In this document: positions 7,460-16,584 of the stretch, piece after piece | How the letters are laid out: each line of letters opens with the position of its first letter | Numbering within the stretch: position 1 is the stretch's first letter | Assembly: GCA_964508705.1 (NCBI GenBank) | Contig: CAZDUS010000017.1 | Coordinates: 1 to 38,583, forward strand | DNA: 38,583 nucleotides | Source: CAZDUS01 sp964508705 | Lineage (GTDB): Bacteria; Verrucomicrobiota; Kiritimatiellia; CAIKKV01; CAITUY01 | Direction of reading: 5' to 3' | Position numbers and translations under genes: made by a program | Notes under the pieces: model-generated | What the model saw: the letters and a program-made list of their open reading frames with translations, nothing else | Database searches by the model: none | Told to the model about the DNA's origin: nothing

Positions 7460-7942
7460 GTGGATCAAAAAGACACAGGATTGAGCGGATTTGGAGAAGC
7501 GAGCGGCATATTTGTCGGCAAATTTGAGCACTCGCTGGATCCGAAGAAGCGGCTGACGATTCCTGCGGAATGGCGGGAATATGCGGGTATTCCGACAAGT
7601 CTTTATGTGTTGCCCAGTCTTGAAAACGCAAGGTGTCTGAGTGTGTATCCGGCCCGGGAAATGGTGCAACGGTTGCAGAGGATCAGGAGTCTTTCGATAG
7701 CGGACACGCAGGCGCGGCAATTTGCCCGAGTGTTGGGTTCCCAGTCGCAACTGGCGCCGTGGGACTCGGCGGGCAGGATTCGGATCAAGGATGATTTGTT
7801 GGAGTACGCCCAGCTTGGGGAGCAGGTGATTCTGGTTGGGGCGATTGAAAGGTTTGAACTATGGAATCCTGAACTGTGGAAACAGACAGGAGGGGCCAGT
7901 GTTGCCGATCTGGGTGAGGCGGCCAGGAATATTGGTTTCTAA
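7460..7942 (+). CDS. mraZ: Transcriptional regulator MraZ
   Basis: A 160-residue AbrB-like (SpoVT-AbrB double) protein, the first gene and usual repressor of the division and cell-wall cluster; it forms rings of many subunits on DNA. The first AbrB repeat starts FVGKFEHSLDPKKRLTIPAEWR, and the second is marked by SQSQLAPWDSAGRIRIKDDLLEYA with VGAIERFELWNPELW. The open frame starts at 7343, but that would cover the promoter. GTG 7460, with AAAGG upstream, leaves only about 20 residues before the domain and is my choice. Even so it is a little longer than typical MraZ (about 145). Confidence 0.9.
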   Translation: MDQKDTGLSGFGEASGIFVGKFEHSLDPKKRLTIPAEWREYAGIPTSLYVLPSLENARCLSVYPAREMVQRLQRIRSLSIADTQARQFARVLGSQSQLAPWDSAGRIRIKDDLLEYAQLGEQVILVGAIERFELWNPELWKQTGGASVADLGEAARNIGF

Positions 7943-7965
7943 AAGGTATTGGTCAGGAAATGAGG

Positions 7966-8190
7966 ATGTCAACCATAGCGCAATTCATGCAGATGAGCGG
8001 TTCCATTACGGGACGACGTGATGGAGTCCGGTGGCTGAGGCTTCCGCGAAAACGGCTGGATACTTTGGGTATGGTTCCCGGTGGGCGGCACTTGAGTCGC
8101 GGGGGGTTACGGATAGCCAGCACGGCGGTTCGCGGCAATACAGGGCGCAAGCCGGAAGGTTCAAATGCATCAGTCGGTATTGCTGGATGA
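7966..8190 (+). CDS. Possible small basic protein between mraZ and rsmH
   Basis: A 74-codon open frame starting MSTIAQFMQMSGSITGRRDG and rich in Arg and Gly. It fills the 222-base space between mraZ and rsmH and overlaps rsmH by 26 bases. ATG 7966 has AGGAA 7 bases upstream, a good ribosome binding site. I do not recognise the sequence. A chance open frame in GC-rich leader DNA is an equally fair reading; a coupled leader peptide for rsmH is another. Confidence 0.3.
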   Translation: MSTIAQFMQMSGSITGRRDGVRWLRLPRKRLDTLGMVPGGRHLSRGGLRIASTAVRGNTGRKPEGSNASVGIAG

Positions 8191-9088
8191 GGTGATGCAG
8201 TGGTTGGCGCCACGTGCCGGTGGTGTTTATGTGGATGGCACGTTGGGTGGCGGCGGGCATGCGAAGGCGATTTTGGAGGCGACGGGACCAACGGGGCGTT
8301 TGCTGGCACTGGATCAGGATGCGACGGCATTAGACCGGGCTAAGTTTGCGATGGGTGAGTGTGCGGAGCGATGCGTCTTTGTCCATGCGTCGTTTGCGGA
8401 ATTGACGAGAGTGGCGGCGGAGTCCGGGGTTTCTGGAGTGGATGGGGTGTTGCTTGATATCGGGATTTCATCGGATCAGTTGGACAGTGCGGAGCGCGGG
8501 TTCAGCTTTATGAAGGATGGTCCGTTGGATATGCGGATGAATCGGGATATCCAGCCGACGGCGGCAGACTTGGTGAATACGTTGCCGGCGCAAGATTTGG
8601 CGGAAGTGTTGAGTCGGTATGGCGAGGAGCCGAGGGCAAGGGCGATTGCGAGGCGGATTGTGGCGGAACGGGATGTTCGGGCGTTCTCGCGGACGAGTGA
8701 GTTGGCGGACTTGGTGATGAAGGTGTATGGCGGCCGACGCGGTCGGATTCATCCGGCAACGCAAACGTTTCAGGCTTTGCGGATTGCGGTGAATGGCGAG
8801 TTGAAGGCGTTGGCGGCCGGGTTGGAGGCGGGATTGAACTTGTTGGCCCCGGGAGGGCGACTGGTGGTGATTTCCTTCCACAGCCTTGAGGATCGGATTG
8901 TGAAGCATTTTTTTGCGGACCACCAGGGGCGATGGGAATCGCTGGCCGAGGGAGGTCGCAAGTGGGTTGGGGTTGAGCCCAAGGTAGAGGTGTTGATTCG
9001 GAAGCCGGTGATGGCTTCAGAGGATGAGTGCGAGAGGAATCCGCGCGCCCGGTCGGCGAAACTGCGTGCGGTTGAAAGGAAAAGGTGA
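8165..9088 (+). CDS. rsmH: 16S rRNA (cytosine(1402)-N4)-methyltransferase RsmH (MraW)
   Basis: A 307-residue SAM-dependent methyltransferase that adds the N4-methyl of m4Cm1402 in the 30S P site. The N-terminal MHQSVLLDEVMQWL, SAM motif YVDGTLGGGGHAKAIL, LLDIGISSDQLD and GFSFMKDGPLDMRM, then FQALRIAVNGEL and VVISFHSLEDRIVK, are all present. Its C-terminus carries the usual NPRARSAKLRAVER. ATG 8165 has GGAAGG 5 bases upstream. Its stop overlaps the start region of the ftsL-like gene, as in most such clusters. Confidence 0.96.
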   Translation: MHQSVLLDEVMQWLAPRAGGVYVDGTLGGGGHAKAILEATGPTGRLLALDQDATALDRAKFAMGECAERCVFVHASFAELTRVAAESGVSGVDGVLLDIGISSDQLDSAERGFSFMKDGPLDMRMNRDIQPTAADLVNTLPAQDLAEVLSRYGEEPRARAIARRIVAERDVRAFSRTSELADLVMKVYGGRRGRIHPATQTFQALRIAVNGELKALAAGLEAGLNLLAPGGRLVVISFHSLEDRIVKHFFADHQGRWESLAEGGRKWVGVEPKVEVLIRKPVMASEDECERNPRARSAKLRAVERKR

Positions 9089-9483
9089 GTATTATGGCGC
9101 GAAAAAACAGGAAAAAGTCTACATCAAATTTTGAGTTCCCGGCCCTTCTAGCGGTGATCCTTGTGGTTGTGGTGGGGTTGTCTGTGTTTTATGTCTGCCT
9201 GAGATCGAGGACGGAGGGTTTGGGGCAGGAGATCAAGGCGCTGGAAGCTCGCAGGGATATGTTGCGTCAGGAAGTGGTCAAGGAGCAGTGTGAGTGGGCG
9301 AGATTGCTGGCACCCGCCAGCATGGAGCACGCGCTGAAGGCGCACGGATTGGCGATGACCTGGCCAAGTCGAAATCAAATTGTCCGAGTGAAGCCGGATG
9401 GTACGCTTGATAACATGGGCGGCCCGGAAATGCGCCAGAACTCCCGATATGCACGTGTTGACAGGATCGTAATGAATGATTGA
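9085..9483 (+). CDS. ftsL: FtsL-like division protein
   Basis: A 132-residue bitopic protein: basic N-terminus (ARKNRKKS), one membrane helix at about 19-42 (FPALLAVILVVVVGLSVFYV) and a periplasmic heptad-like coiled coil (EGLGQEIKALEARRDMLRQEVVKEQ). FtsL sequences diverge strongly, so the call rests on size, topology and position between rsmH and ftsI, where ftsL always lies. FtsL pairs with FtsB (not seen here) to activate FtsWI. The start is either GTG 9085 (overlapping the rsmH stop) or ATG 9094, which has the better placed AAAGG. It overlaps ftsI by 8 bases. Confidence 0.78.
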   Translation: MSIMARKNRKKSTSNFEFPALLAVILVVVVGLSVFYVCLRSRTEGLGQEIKALEARRDMLRQEVVKEQCEWARLLAPASMEHALKAHGLAMTWPSRNQIVRVKPDGTLDNMGGPEMRQNSRYARVDRIVMND

Positions 9484-11224
9484 GTTTCGCAGAAGCACCA
9501 GATTTTTATTTGTGGCCATCGTCATCTTTTCGGCGATGGTTGGGTTGGTGGTTCGCTTGGTCGGTCTGCACGTTTCGACAGAAAACCATTCGCGCTCGCG
9601 CGCGGTCAAGACCCGGACCTACAAGGAGACCTTAACGGTTCCTCGTGGGCGGATTCTTGATAGCAGTATGGCGGCCAACATCATGGCTGCGAATGTGAGC
9701 GTGAAGGATATCTGGGTGGATCCTTCCATGCTGGTGGCCAGTAACCGATTTGGTGAAGTGGCAAGTAAACTTTCGCGGGTGCTCAATGTGCCTGCCATCG
9801 GATTGCTGGAGGAGTTCAAGAAGCCCGGGCGCCGGTTTGTTTACGTATCGCGATTTGTTTCTGACGAGCGAGCGGAAGCAGTGGCGAAATTAAAATTGCC
9901 CGGAGTGTTCCAGAGTCCTTCCATGACACGGTCCTATCCCCAGGGGCAAATGCTTTGTCATGTCCTTGGGTTTGTGAATCATGACGGGGTCGGATCTAGT
10001 GGGATCGAGCAGTGCATGGAGAATTATTTGAAGGGGATGCCCGGTTTCCTGGAGAGCCAGTTGGATGGGCGACGGCGGGAGATGTATGACCGTCGTATAC
10101 GGGAGGTTGCCCCGCGCGAGGGTTCGGATGTGGTACTGACGATTGATCAAAATCTTCAGTATATGCTGGAAAAAGGTGTGGATGCGGCAATGGAGCGTCA
10201 TCAGGCCAAGGCGGTGATGGCGATCATGCAGAGGGTGAAAACAGGCGAAATTCTGGCGATGGTGAGTCGTCCGGGATTTGATCCCAACCAGTTTCGCGAA
10301 TCGAAGGATGAGCAGAAGCTCAACCGCCCAATTGGATATGTCTATGAGCCGGGCTCGACATTCAAGGTGGCGGTGATTGCGGCGGCGTTGGATCAAGGGA
10401 TTGTGACGCCGGAGACGGTGTTTGATTGCGAGAACGGACGCTGGTTGTACCAGAAAAGAATTCTGCGGGATTATCACTCCTATGGCTACCTGAACGTGGC
10501 GGACATTTTGAAGAAATCCAGCAACATTGGCGCGGCGAAGATTGCCATCATGATGGGAGATGAAAGGCTGGAGGATAGTCTGAGAGCCTTCAGAATAGGC
10601 AGTCGCTTGGGCATTGATTTGCCAGGAGAGGAGGGCGGGATTCTGAGTCCGGCGGAGAAGTGGTCGGCGATCAGTTCCAGCCGTATTGCCATCGGGCAGG
10701 GTGTGGCGGTGACGGCGCTACAGATGCTCGGGGTGATGTGTGGCATTGCGAATGACGGGAAGGTCATGCGTCCTTATGTGGTCAAGGAGGTGATTTCCAG
10801 CAGTGGCACGGTGTTGATGCGTCAATCGCCGCATGTGTTAAGCCGGCCAATCAAGCCAGAAACATCAGCGCTGATGAGGAAATTGCTGGCCCGCGTGACA
10901 GAGGAGGGGGGGACTGGTGTTAAGGCATGTGTGGATGGATACACGGTGGCAGGCAAGACTGGGACGGCGCAGAAGCCAATAGCGGGACAATACTCGGAGA
11001 CGGCGTACATGGCGTCTTTTGTTGGATTCCTGCCGGCGGAAGATCCTGAGATTGGAATGATCGTGGTGGTGGATGAGCCTCAGCCGCTACATACGGGTGG
11101 TCTGGTCTCGGCGCCGGTGTTTGGCGAAGTGGCTGAACAGGCGGTTCGTTATCTTGGCATTCTTCCGGGCGGCGAGCCGCGGCAGGATAAGTTGTATTAC
11201 GCTGGCGGGACAAGTTTGCCATGA
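9476..11224 (+). CDS. ftsI: Peptidoglycan transpeptidase FtsI / PBP3-type
   Basis: A 582-residue class B penicillin-binding protein: one N-terminal membrane helix (about 10-30), a dimerisation/pedestal domain with VPRGRILDSS, and a transpeptidase domain with the catalytic SxxK motif in YEPGSTFKVAV (Ser294, Lys297), SSN in LKKSSNIGAAK and KTG in VAGKTGTAQKP (about 493). It cross-links septal peptidoglycan with FtsW. It has no C-terminal PASTA domains, and DEPQPLHTGGLVSAPVFGEV closes the fold. Its last codons overlap murE by 4 bases (ATGA). Confidence 0.95.
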   Translation: MIEFRRSTRFLFVAIVIFSAMVGLVVRLVGLHVSTENHSRSRAVKTRTYKETLTVPRGRILDSSMAANIMAANVSVKDIWVDPSMLVASNRFGEVASKLSRVLNVPAIGLLEEFKKPGRRFVYVSRFVSDERAEAVAKLKLPGVFQSPSMTRSYPQGQMLCHVLGFVNHDGVGSSGIEQCMENYLKGMPGFLESQLDGRRREMYDRRIREVAPREGSDVVLTIDQNLQYMLEKGVDAAMERHQAKAVMAIMQRVKTGEILAMVSRPGFDPNQFRESKDEQKLNRPIGYVYEPGSTFKVAVIAAALDQGIVTPETVFDCENGRWLYQKRILRDYHSYGYLNVADILKKSSNIGAAKIAIMMGDERLEDSLRAFRIGSRLGIDLPGEEGGILSPAEKWSAISSSRIAIGQGVAVTALQMLGVMCGIANDGKVMRPYVVKEVISSSGTVLMRQSPHVLSRPIKPETSALMRKLLARVTEEGGTGVKACVDGYTVAGKTGTAQKPIAGQYSETAYMASFVGFLPAEDPEIGMIVVVDEPQPLHTGGLVSAPVFGEVAEQAVRYLGILPGGEPRQDKLYYAGGTSLP

Positions 11225-12690
11225 AACTGGACGATTTGCTTAAGAGTGTGGCACATACGGGCGTGAGGGGAATTCAGGATCGGACGGTGGCGGGAGTGGT
11301 GTGTGATTCTCGTCAAGTCCGCCAGGATTTCCTCTTTGTAGCCATTGCGGGGGAATCGCAGGATGGTGCTGCCTTTGTTGAAGATGCAATACGCCGTGGC
11401 GCCGGCATCATCGTTTCCCAGCATGGGCGATTCGCGCTTCATTCAGCAACGCATATTCAAGTGGAAAACGCGCGGCTGGCGTTGGCGCAAGCCGCAGACG
11501 CATTTTATGGTCATCCCAGCGGGCGTATGCTGGTAGCAGGGGTTACTGGGACGAATGGGAAAACCACCACGGCGTTCATGATCAGGGATATTCTCGAGGC
11601 CGCAGGCAAGAAGCCCGGTCTTATTGGAACGGTTCAGTACGAAATTGGCGGGCGAGTCATTCCGGCGACAAGGACCACGCCGGAATCCAACGAGCTTCAG
11701 TCGCTGATGGATCAAATGCTTAAGGCGGGGTGCGGCAGTGTGGCGATGGAAGTATCGTCGCACGCATTGGATCAGGATCGGGTGGCCGGGGTTGATTTTG
11801 ATGTGGCGGTATTTACCAACCTGACCCGCGATCATTTGGACTATCACAAGACGATGGATTCGTATTTTGACGCCAAGCAGAAGTTGTTTCAGATGCTTGG
11901 GCACGGCAAGCGAGGAACGGCGGTGATCAATGGGGATGATCCAAAGGGAGGGGAATTGGAGAAAGAAGCGGAACAACATGCCGACGTGTTCACCTTTGGA
12001 TTAAGCGACACTGTTTCCGTGCGAGCCGAAAAAGTTGTTTTTGACGAGAGGGGAAGCTCGTTCAGGATTAATAGTCCATGGGGGACCTGCCATGCGCGGG
12101 TGAATTTGCTAGGTCGGTTCAATGTGCTGAACTCCTTGGCGGCTTATTCAACGGGACGCGCGCTCGGATTGAATGAGATTACGGTGTTAAAAGCCTTGGC
12201 GGATTGCCAGGCGGTTCCGGGTCGTCTCGAGGAGATCCCAACGCGGCGCGGATTCCGGGTGTTTGTGGACTATGCGCATACGGATGATGCATTGGAGAAT
12301 GTGCTGGAGACGATACGGCCGTTTACCCGTGGTCAACTGATTCTGGTGTTTGGATGCGGAGGGAATCGTGATCAAAGTAAGCGTCCCTTGATGGGGGCAG
12401 TGGCGTCCCGCATGGCGGATATCACGGTTGTGACGTCCGACAATCCGCGGCGAGAGGATCCTCGTGTTATCATTGACCAAATTCGTTCTGGATTTGCTGG
12501 AGGTGGGCGGCATGAGGTTGTTGAAGATCGCGCGGAGGCCATAGCATTTGCGTTGTCGCTTGCGAAAGAAGGTGATGTTGTGTTGATTGCCGGTAAGGGT
12601 CATGAAAGCAGGCAGGAACTGGCTAATACGATTATCCCGTTTGATGATCGGCAAGTTGTGCGGACATTATTAAAAAGGGATGAGGGATAA
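11221..12690 (+). CDS. murE: UDP-MurNAc-L-Ala-D-Glu:meso-diaminopimelate ligase
   Basis: A 489-residue Mur ligase adding the third stem-peptide residue in the cytoplasm. Domain 1 binds UDP-MurNAc (VCDSRQVRQDFLFVAIAG). The central ATPase has VTGTNGKTTTAF, the substrate loop TTPESNELQ and EVSSHALDQDRV, and the C-terminal domain has VFGCGGNRDQSKRPLMG. The motif TSDNPRREDP is the DNPR signature that selects meso-diaminopimelate over lysine, so the wall is of the Gram-negative A1gamma type. The gene overlaps ftsI by 4 bases. Confidence 0.96.
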   Translation: MKLDDLLKSVAHTGVRGIQDRTVAGVVCDSRQVRQDFLFVAIAGESQDGAAFVEDAIRRGAGIIVSQHGRFALHSATHIQVENARLALAQAADAFYGHPSGRMLVAGVTGTNGKTTTAFMIRDILEAAGKKPGLIGTVQYEIGGRVIPATRTTPESNELQSLMDQMLKAGCGSVAMEVSSHALDQDRVAGVDFDVAVFTNLTRDHLDYHKTMDSYFDAKQKLFQMLGHGKRGTAVINGDDPKGGELEKEAEQHADVFTFGLSDTVSVRAEKVVFDERGSSFRINSPWGTCHARVNLLGRFNVLNSLAAYSTGRALGLNEITVLKALADCQAVPGRLEEIPTRRGFRVFVDYAHTDDALENVLETIRPFTRGQLILVFGCGGNRDQSKRPLMGAVASRMADITVVTSDNPRREDPRVIIDQIRSGFAGGGRHEVVEDRAEAIAFALSLAKEGDVVLIAGKGHESRQELANTIIPFDDRQVVRTLLKRDEG

Positions 12691-12694
12691 TCCG

Positions 12695-14086
12695 ATGCCG
12701 CGATTATTTCCGGACGAACTGGCCGAATGGAGTGCTGGTGAGTGGATAGTGGGTAGGCCAACGCAGGTTACCAGCATTGTTCATGATACCAGACAGATTA
12801 CTCCGGGATCTCTATTTGTTGCTATTCCGGGTGCCCGCGTGGACGGGCATGACTTACTTTCCGAGGCGTCGTCGCGCGGCGCTGTCGCGGCGATGATTTC
12901 CAGTGACCGGGTGAACAAAGCAGGGCAGATATTGCCTTGTATTGTGGTTGAAAACACGGTGAAGGGGCTAGGGAATGTTGCGGCTGGATATCGGCGCAGG
13001 CTGGGGATCCGGATTGTGGGAGTGACTGGCAGTGTTGGAAAAACCACGGTCAAGGAGATGATCGCCGGGATGCTGGCGACCACATTTGCCACGGCGAGAA
13101 CCAAGGGAAATTGGAATAATGAGATCGGGCTACCGCTGAGTATTCTCCAGATGCCGGAAGACACAGACATGGGTGTGATTGAATTAGGGATCAGTCATCC
13201 CGGGGAGATGGCACCCCTGTGTGATATTGCGGGGCCAAATTGGGGTGTGATTACGAATGTGGGTCCGGTTCATTTGGAATTTTTCAGTTCCGTTGAAGCG
13301 ATTGCGAGAGAGAAAGGCGTGCTGCTTGCTTCGCTCCCCCCTGACGGCTGCGCGGTGATCAGCGCGGATGAAGTCAATTATGAGCTGTTGAAGCGCATGT
13401 CGCCATGTCGGGTGGTCAGTGTGTCGCTGAAGGGCGCCGCAGATTATGCGGTGGTGGCGATGGATGCAGGGACGGGTGTGAACAGGGTGTTGGAACGCGA
13501 GTCGGGGGAGACGTTTGAATTCAAAATGCCTTTACCCGGCGTTCACAATCTACACAACGCGTTGTTGGCAATGGCGGTGGCGCGGGGATGTGGTGTGACG
13601 TGGGGTTCCATTGAGGCGGCGTTGGGTCATTATGAAGCGCCTCCGATGCGGTGGCAGAAATATGACGTGGGCGGCATAACATTGATAAATGATGCTTATA
13701 ATGCTAATCCATTGAGCATGCGAGCTTCAATCCGGACATTTGCGGAAATGAATGTCAGGGGAAAGCGTTGGCTGGTGCTTGGGGATATGCGTGAGTTAGG
13801 GGCGGGGGAGGTTGCGGAACATGAGGACGTCGGTCGTTGGATGAGGTTTGGTGACTGGCAGGGCTTGGTGACGGTAGGGAGGCTTGGTCTGTCCCTGGCT
13901 GACGGGGCGGTGGAGGCGGGTATGGAGGCGGGACGGGTGATGCGGTGCGATGCACCCGAGGCCGCGGCGGATCATTTGCTGGCGGAACTCAAGCCGGGAG
14001 ACGCTGTTCTATTCAAAGCCTCGCGTGGCGTGCATCTTGAAGTGGCGGTTGAAAGAATTTTGGCTGAATTGAACAATCGTGGCTGA
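12695..14086 (+). CDS. murF: UDP-MurNAc-tripeptide:D-Ala-D-Ala ligase
   Basis: A 463-residue Mur ligase that adds D-Ala-D-Ala to make UDP-MurNAc-pentapeptide. ATP loop VTGSVGKTTVKEM, the RTKGNWNNEIGLPLSIL region typical of MurF, GISHPGEM, and the C-terminal LINDAYNANPLSMRASI are present. An earlier in-frame ATG at 12680 overlaps murE by 11 bases, but it lies directly against its would-be ribosome binding site; ATG 12695 has GAGGG at a better distance. A short GATGCC..GGCATT hairpin lies in the 30-base gap before mraY. Confidence 0.95.
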   Translation: MPRLFPDELAEWSAGEWIVGRPTQVTSIVHDTRQITPGSLFVAIPGARVDGHDLLSEASSRGAVAAMISSDRVNKAGQILPCIVVENTVKGLGNVAAGYRRRLGIRIVGVTGSVGKTTVKEMIAGMLATTFATARTKGNWNNEIGLPLSILQMPEDTDMGVIELGISHPGEMAPLCDIAGPNWGVITNVGPVHLEFFSSVEAIAREKGVLLASLPPDGCAVISADEVNYELLKRMSPCRVVSVSLKGAADYAVVAMDAGTGVNRVLERESGETFEFKMPLPGVHNLHNALLAMAVARGCGVTWGSIEAALGHYEAPPMRWQKYDVGGITLINDAYNANPLSMRASIRTFAEMNVRGKRWLVLGDMRELGAGEVAEHEDVGRWMRFGDWQGLVTVGRLGLSLADGAVEAGMEAGRVMRCDAPEAAADHLLAELKPGDAVLFKASRGVHLEVAVERILAELNNRG

Positions 14087-14116
14087 TGCCGACCTTTGGC
14101 ATTCATGGGGAGTTAG

Positions 14117-15217
14117 ATGTTTTATTATCTTCATCTTTTAAGCGGCTGGGCGTCTGAATTAAGAGTGTTCCGGTATATCAGCGTTCGTGCATTGGCCGGA
14201 GCGGCAACGGCTTTTTTGATTAGTGTGATCATTGGGCCCTGGGTTGTCCGGCAGTTGAAGCGGATGGATGTTAAGCAGTATGTGAGGAAGGCGGAAGCGC
14301 CGCCGTTGCATGCATTGCACGGAAAGAAGGAAGGCACTCCCACCATGGGCGGGATCCTGATTATCGGATCGGTCACCATAGCCACATTGCTCTGGGCGGT
14401 GCCGACGAATATTCAAATCCTACTGACGCTCGCGACCTTTCTGTTCATGGGCTGGGTTGGTTTCATGGATGATTACGCGAAGCTCAAAGGCAAAAGCGCC
14501 AAAGGGATGAGCGCGAAAGTCAAATCACGTCTTCAATTATTTTGGGCGCTGGTCATGGGTGGCCTTCTCTTGATTTTACCAGAAACCAGTGGTTCAGTGC
14601 GGCAGTTAGTGGTTCCATTTCTTAAGGATCCCGTTGTTCAGGATATGGGAATCCTGCTAACCCTGGCCTTTGTGGCGGTGGTGGTGGTGGGGGCTAGCAA
14701 CGCGGTGAATTTGACCGATGGGTTGGATGGCTTGGCGATTGGTTGCACAAGCTCCGTGGCACTGGCCTATCTGGTTATGGCTTATGTGACGGGACATCGC
14801 GCGTTTGCCGATTACTTGCTTGTGCCTTATGTGCCAGGAAGCGGTGAGCTGGCGGTGTTTTGCGGGTGTTTGCTGGGGGGCAGTCTGGGGTTCCTTTGGT
14901 ATAATTGCCATCCGGCGCAAATGTTCATGGGGGATACAGGCAGTCTTGCCCTGGGTGGAGCCATGGCCATGGTGGCGATCCTGATTAAGCAGGAGATTGC
15001 GTTGGTGCTGATTGGCGGCGTGTTCGTCATGGAGGCGGTAAGCGTAATTCTGCAGGTGGCTTCGTTTAAATTACGAGGGAAGCGCATTTTCGCCATGGCC
15101 CCGATTCACCATCATTTTGAACTCCGGAAATGGAGTGAGACCCAGGTTACGATCCGATTTTGGATTCTTTCAATCCTGTTCGCGTTGCTGGGAATGGCTA
15201 CGCTGAAACTCCGATAG
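14117..15217 (+). CDS. mraY: Phospho-N-acetylmuramoyl-pentapeptide transferase MraY
   Basis: A 366-residue polytopic enzyme (about ten membrane helices) that moves phospho-MurNAc-pentapeptide onto undecaprenyl phosphate to make lipid I. Visible motifs: KKEGTPTMGGILI, the aspartate pair in FMDDYAKL, NAVNLTDGLDGLAIG with the metal-binding Asp, MFMGDTGSLALGG, and APIHHHFELRKWSETQV. MFYYLHLLSGWASE is a usual start. murD begins 5 bases after its stop. Confidence 0.96.
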   Translation: MFYYLHLLSGWASELRVFRYISVRALAGAATAFLISVIIGPWVVRQLKRMDVKQYVRKAEAPPLHALHGKKEGTPTMGGILIIGSVTIATLLWAVPTNIQILLTLATFLFMGWVGFMDDYAKLKGKSAKGMSAKVKSRLQLFWALVMGGLLLILPETSGSVRQLVVPFLKDPVVQDMGILLTLAFVAVVVVGASNAVNLTDGLDGLAIGCTSSVALAYLVMAYVTGHRAFADYLLVPYVPGSGELAVFCGCLLGGSLGFLWYNCHPAQMFMGDTGSLALGGAMAMVAILIKQEIALVLIGGVFVMEAVSVILQVASFKLRGKRIFAMAPIHHHFELRKWSETQVTIRFWILSILFALLGMATLKLR

Positions 15218-15222
15218 GGCAT

Positions 15223-16584
15223 ATGACGGCTCATTACAATCCAGTGGCGGTGAAAACTGCTTTAGTGATCGGGCTGGGTTCTAGCGGCGAAGCGGCGGCT
15301 CGGTTGCTGATGAGACAAGGGGCGGCGGTGACGCTGGTGGATGCGGGCAGCACTGCTGATGTTGAGCGGCGAGCGGAATCGTTGCGCAATGAAGGCGTGG
15401 TGGTTCACACTGCAGCGAAAGCATTGCCTGATGGCCGGTTTGAGCTATGCGTGTTGAGTCCCGGCGTTCCCTCAAATTCGCCGTGGGTTCAGGAATGTCG
15501 GCAACGGGGAATCCCGGTTCTTTCCGAATTGGAATTGGGGTGGCGGCATCTACCCGGTCGTGTATTGGCGGTGACGGGGTCCAACGGTAAAAGCACACTG
15601 GTTAAGCTTTGTCGTGACGCGCTTCGTTGTGCGGGGTTAACGTCGGAAGCGGGCGCGAATTTTGGAACACCACTCAGCGCATTGGCGTTGGTGAATCCAG
15701 CACCCGATTGGATTGTGGCGGAGGTGAGTTCTTTCCAGTTGGAGACTGTGGACTGTTTTTCTCCCGACGTTGCCATTCTTCTGAATATCAATCCAAACCA
15801 TCTGGATCGGCATGGCACAATGGATGAATACCGTGCGATGAAATTAAGGTTGTTTCATCGCATGGGTGATGGGCAAACGGCTGTTTTACCTTTGGCGGAA
15901 CTGAGCGCCGCGTCCTGTGTGATGCCGGCAAGTTGCATACAGAGGACGTTTGGATTGGGGCCGGAAGCGGAGTGCCGCTACGCGGGAGGAATGATTGAAG
16001 GGGTAGGCCTTGATCTTCCTGTTGATGTTAGGGGTACTGCTTTTGATAATGAGGTCATGGGGATGACGGCGGCGGCTTGTGTAGCTGCGATGATTGAGTG
16101 TGGCGCGAATCCTCAGTGTGTTGGTCGCGCGGCGCGGGAATTTGAACGGTTGCCGCATCGAATGCAAACGGTGGGTGTTGTTCGTGATGTTGTGTTTGTG
16201 AATGACAGCAAGGCGACCAATCTGGCGGCTATGGCGGCTGCATTGCAGATGGGAGTCGGTCCGGTGCGACTGATAGCCGGCGGATTATTAAAGGAGAAGG
16301 ATCTCGACGGGATAAAAAAAATACTCGTCAATCGGGTGAGTGGGGTCTATCTTATCGGGAAATACTCACGCGAAATGGCTTTGGCGTGGGAGGATACTGT
16401 GCAATGCACGGTTTGCAATGGGTTGAGGGACGCCGTTAGTCATGCTTGGGAGGATGCGAAAGAGGGTGATACGATTTTGCTTTCTCCAGGATGCGCGAGT
16501 TTTGATCAGTTTAAGGGTTTTGAGGACAGAGGCGAACAGTTTATTGAGTTGGTATTGCAGATAAAAAAAGGAGAGTTGAAGTGA
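15223..16584 (+). CDS. murD: UDP-MurNAc-L-Ala:D-Glu ligase
   Basis: A 453-residue Mur ligase adding D-glutamate, the second stem-peptide residue. N-terminal dinucleotide-like fold ALVIGLGSSGEAAARLL; ATP loop VTGSNGKSTLVKL; EVSSFQLETV; LNINPNHLDRHGTMDEY; and VNDSKATNLAAMAAAL with ILLSPGCASFDQF in the C-terminal domain. The frame is open from 15160 inside mraY, but ATG 15223 (ATAGGGC just upstream) fits the family start. It overlaps the next gene by 4 bases (GTGA). Confidence 0.95.
   Translation: MTAHYNPVAVKTALVIGLGSSGEAAARLLMRQGAAVTLVDAGSTADVERRAESLRNEGVVVHTAAKALPDGRFELCVLSPGVPSNSPWVQECRQRGIPVLSELELGWRHLPGRVLAVTGSNGKSTLVKLCRDALRCAGLTSEAGANFGTPLSALALVNPAPDWIVAEVSSFQLETVDCFSPDVAILLNINPNHLDRHGTMDEYRAMKLRLFHRMGDGQTAVLPLAELSAASCVMPASCIQRTFGLGPEAECRYAGGMIEGVGLDLPVDVRGTAFDNEVMGMTAAACVAAMIECGANPQCVGRAAREFERLPHRMQTVGVVRDVVFVNDSKATNLAAMAAALQMGVGPVRLIAGGLLKEKDLDGIKKILVNRVSGVYLIGKYSREMALAWEDTVQCTVCNGLRDAVSHAWEDAKEGDTILLSPGCASFDQFKGFEDRGEQFIELVLQIKKGELK

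Noticed and set aside
7943..8164. RNase P RNA or another structured RNA between mraZ and rsmH
   Set aside because: The conserved GAGGAAAGTCCGGGC core and other RNase P elements are absent.
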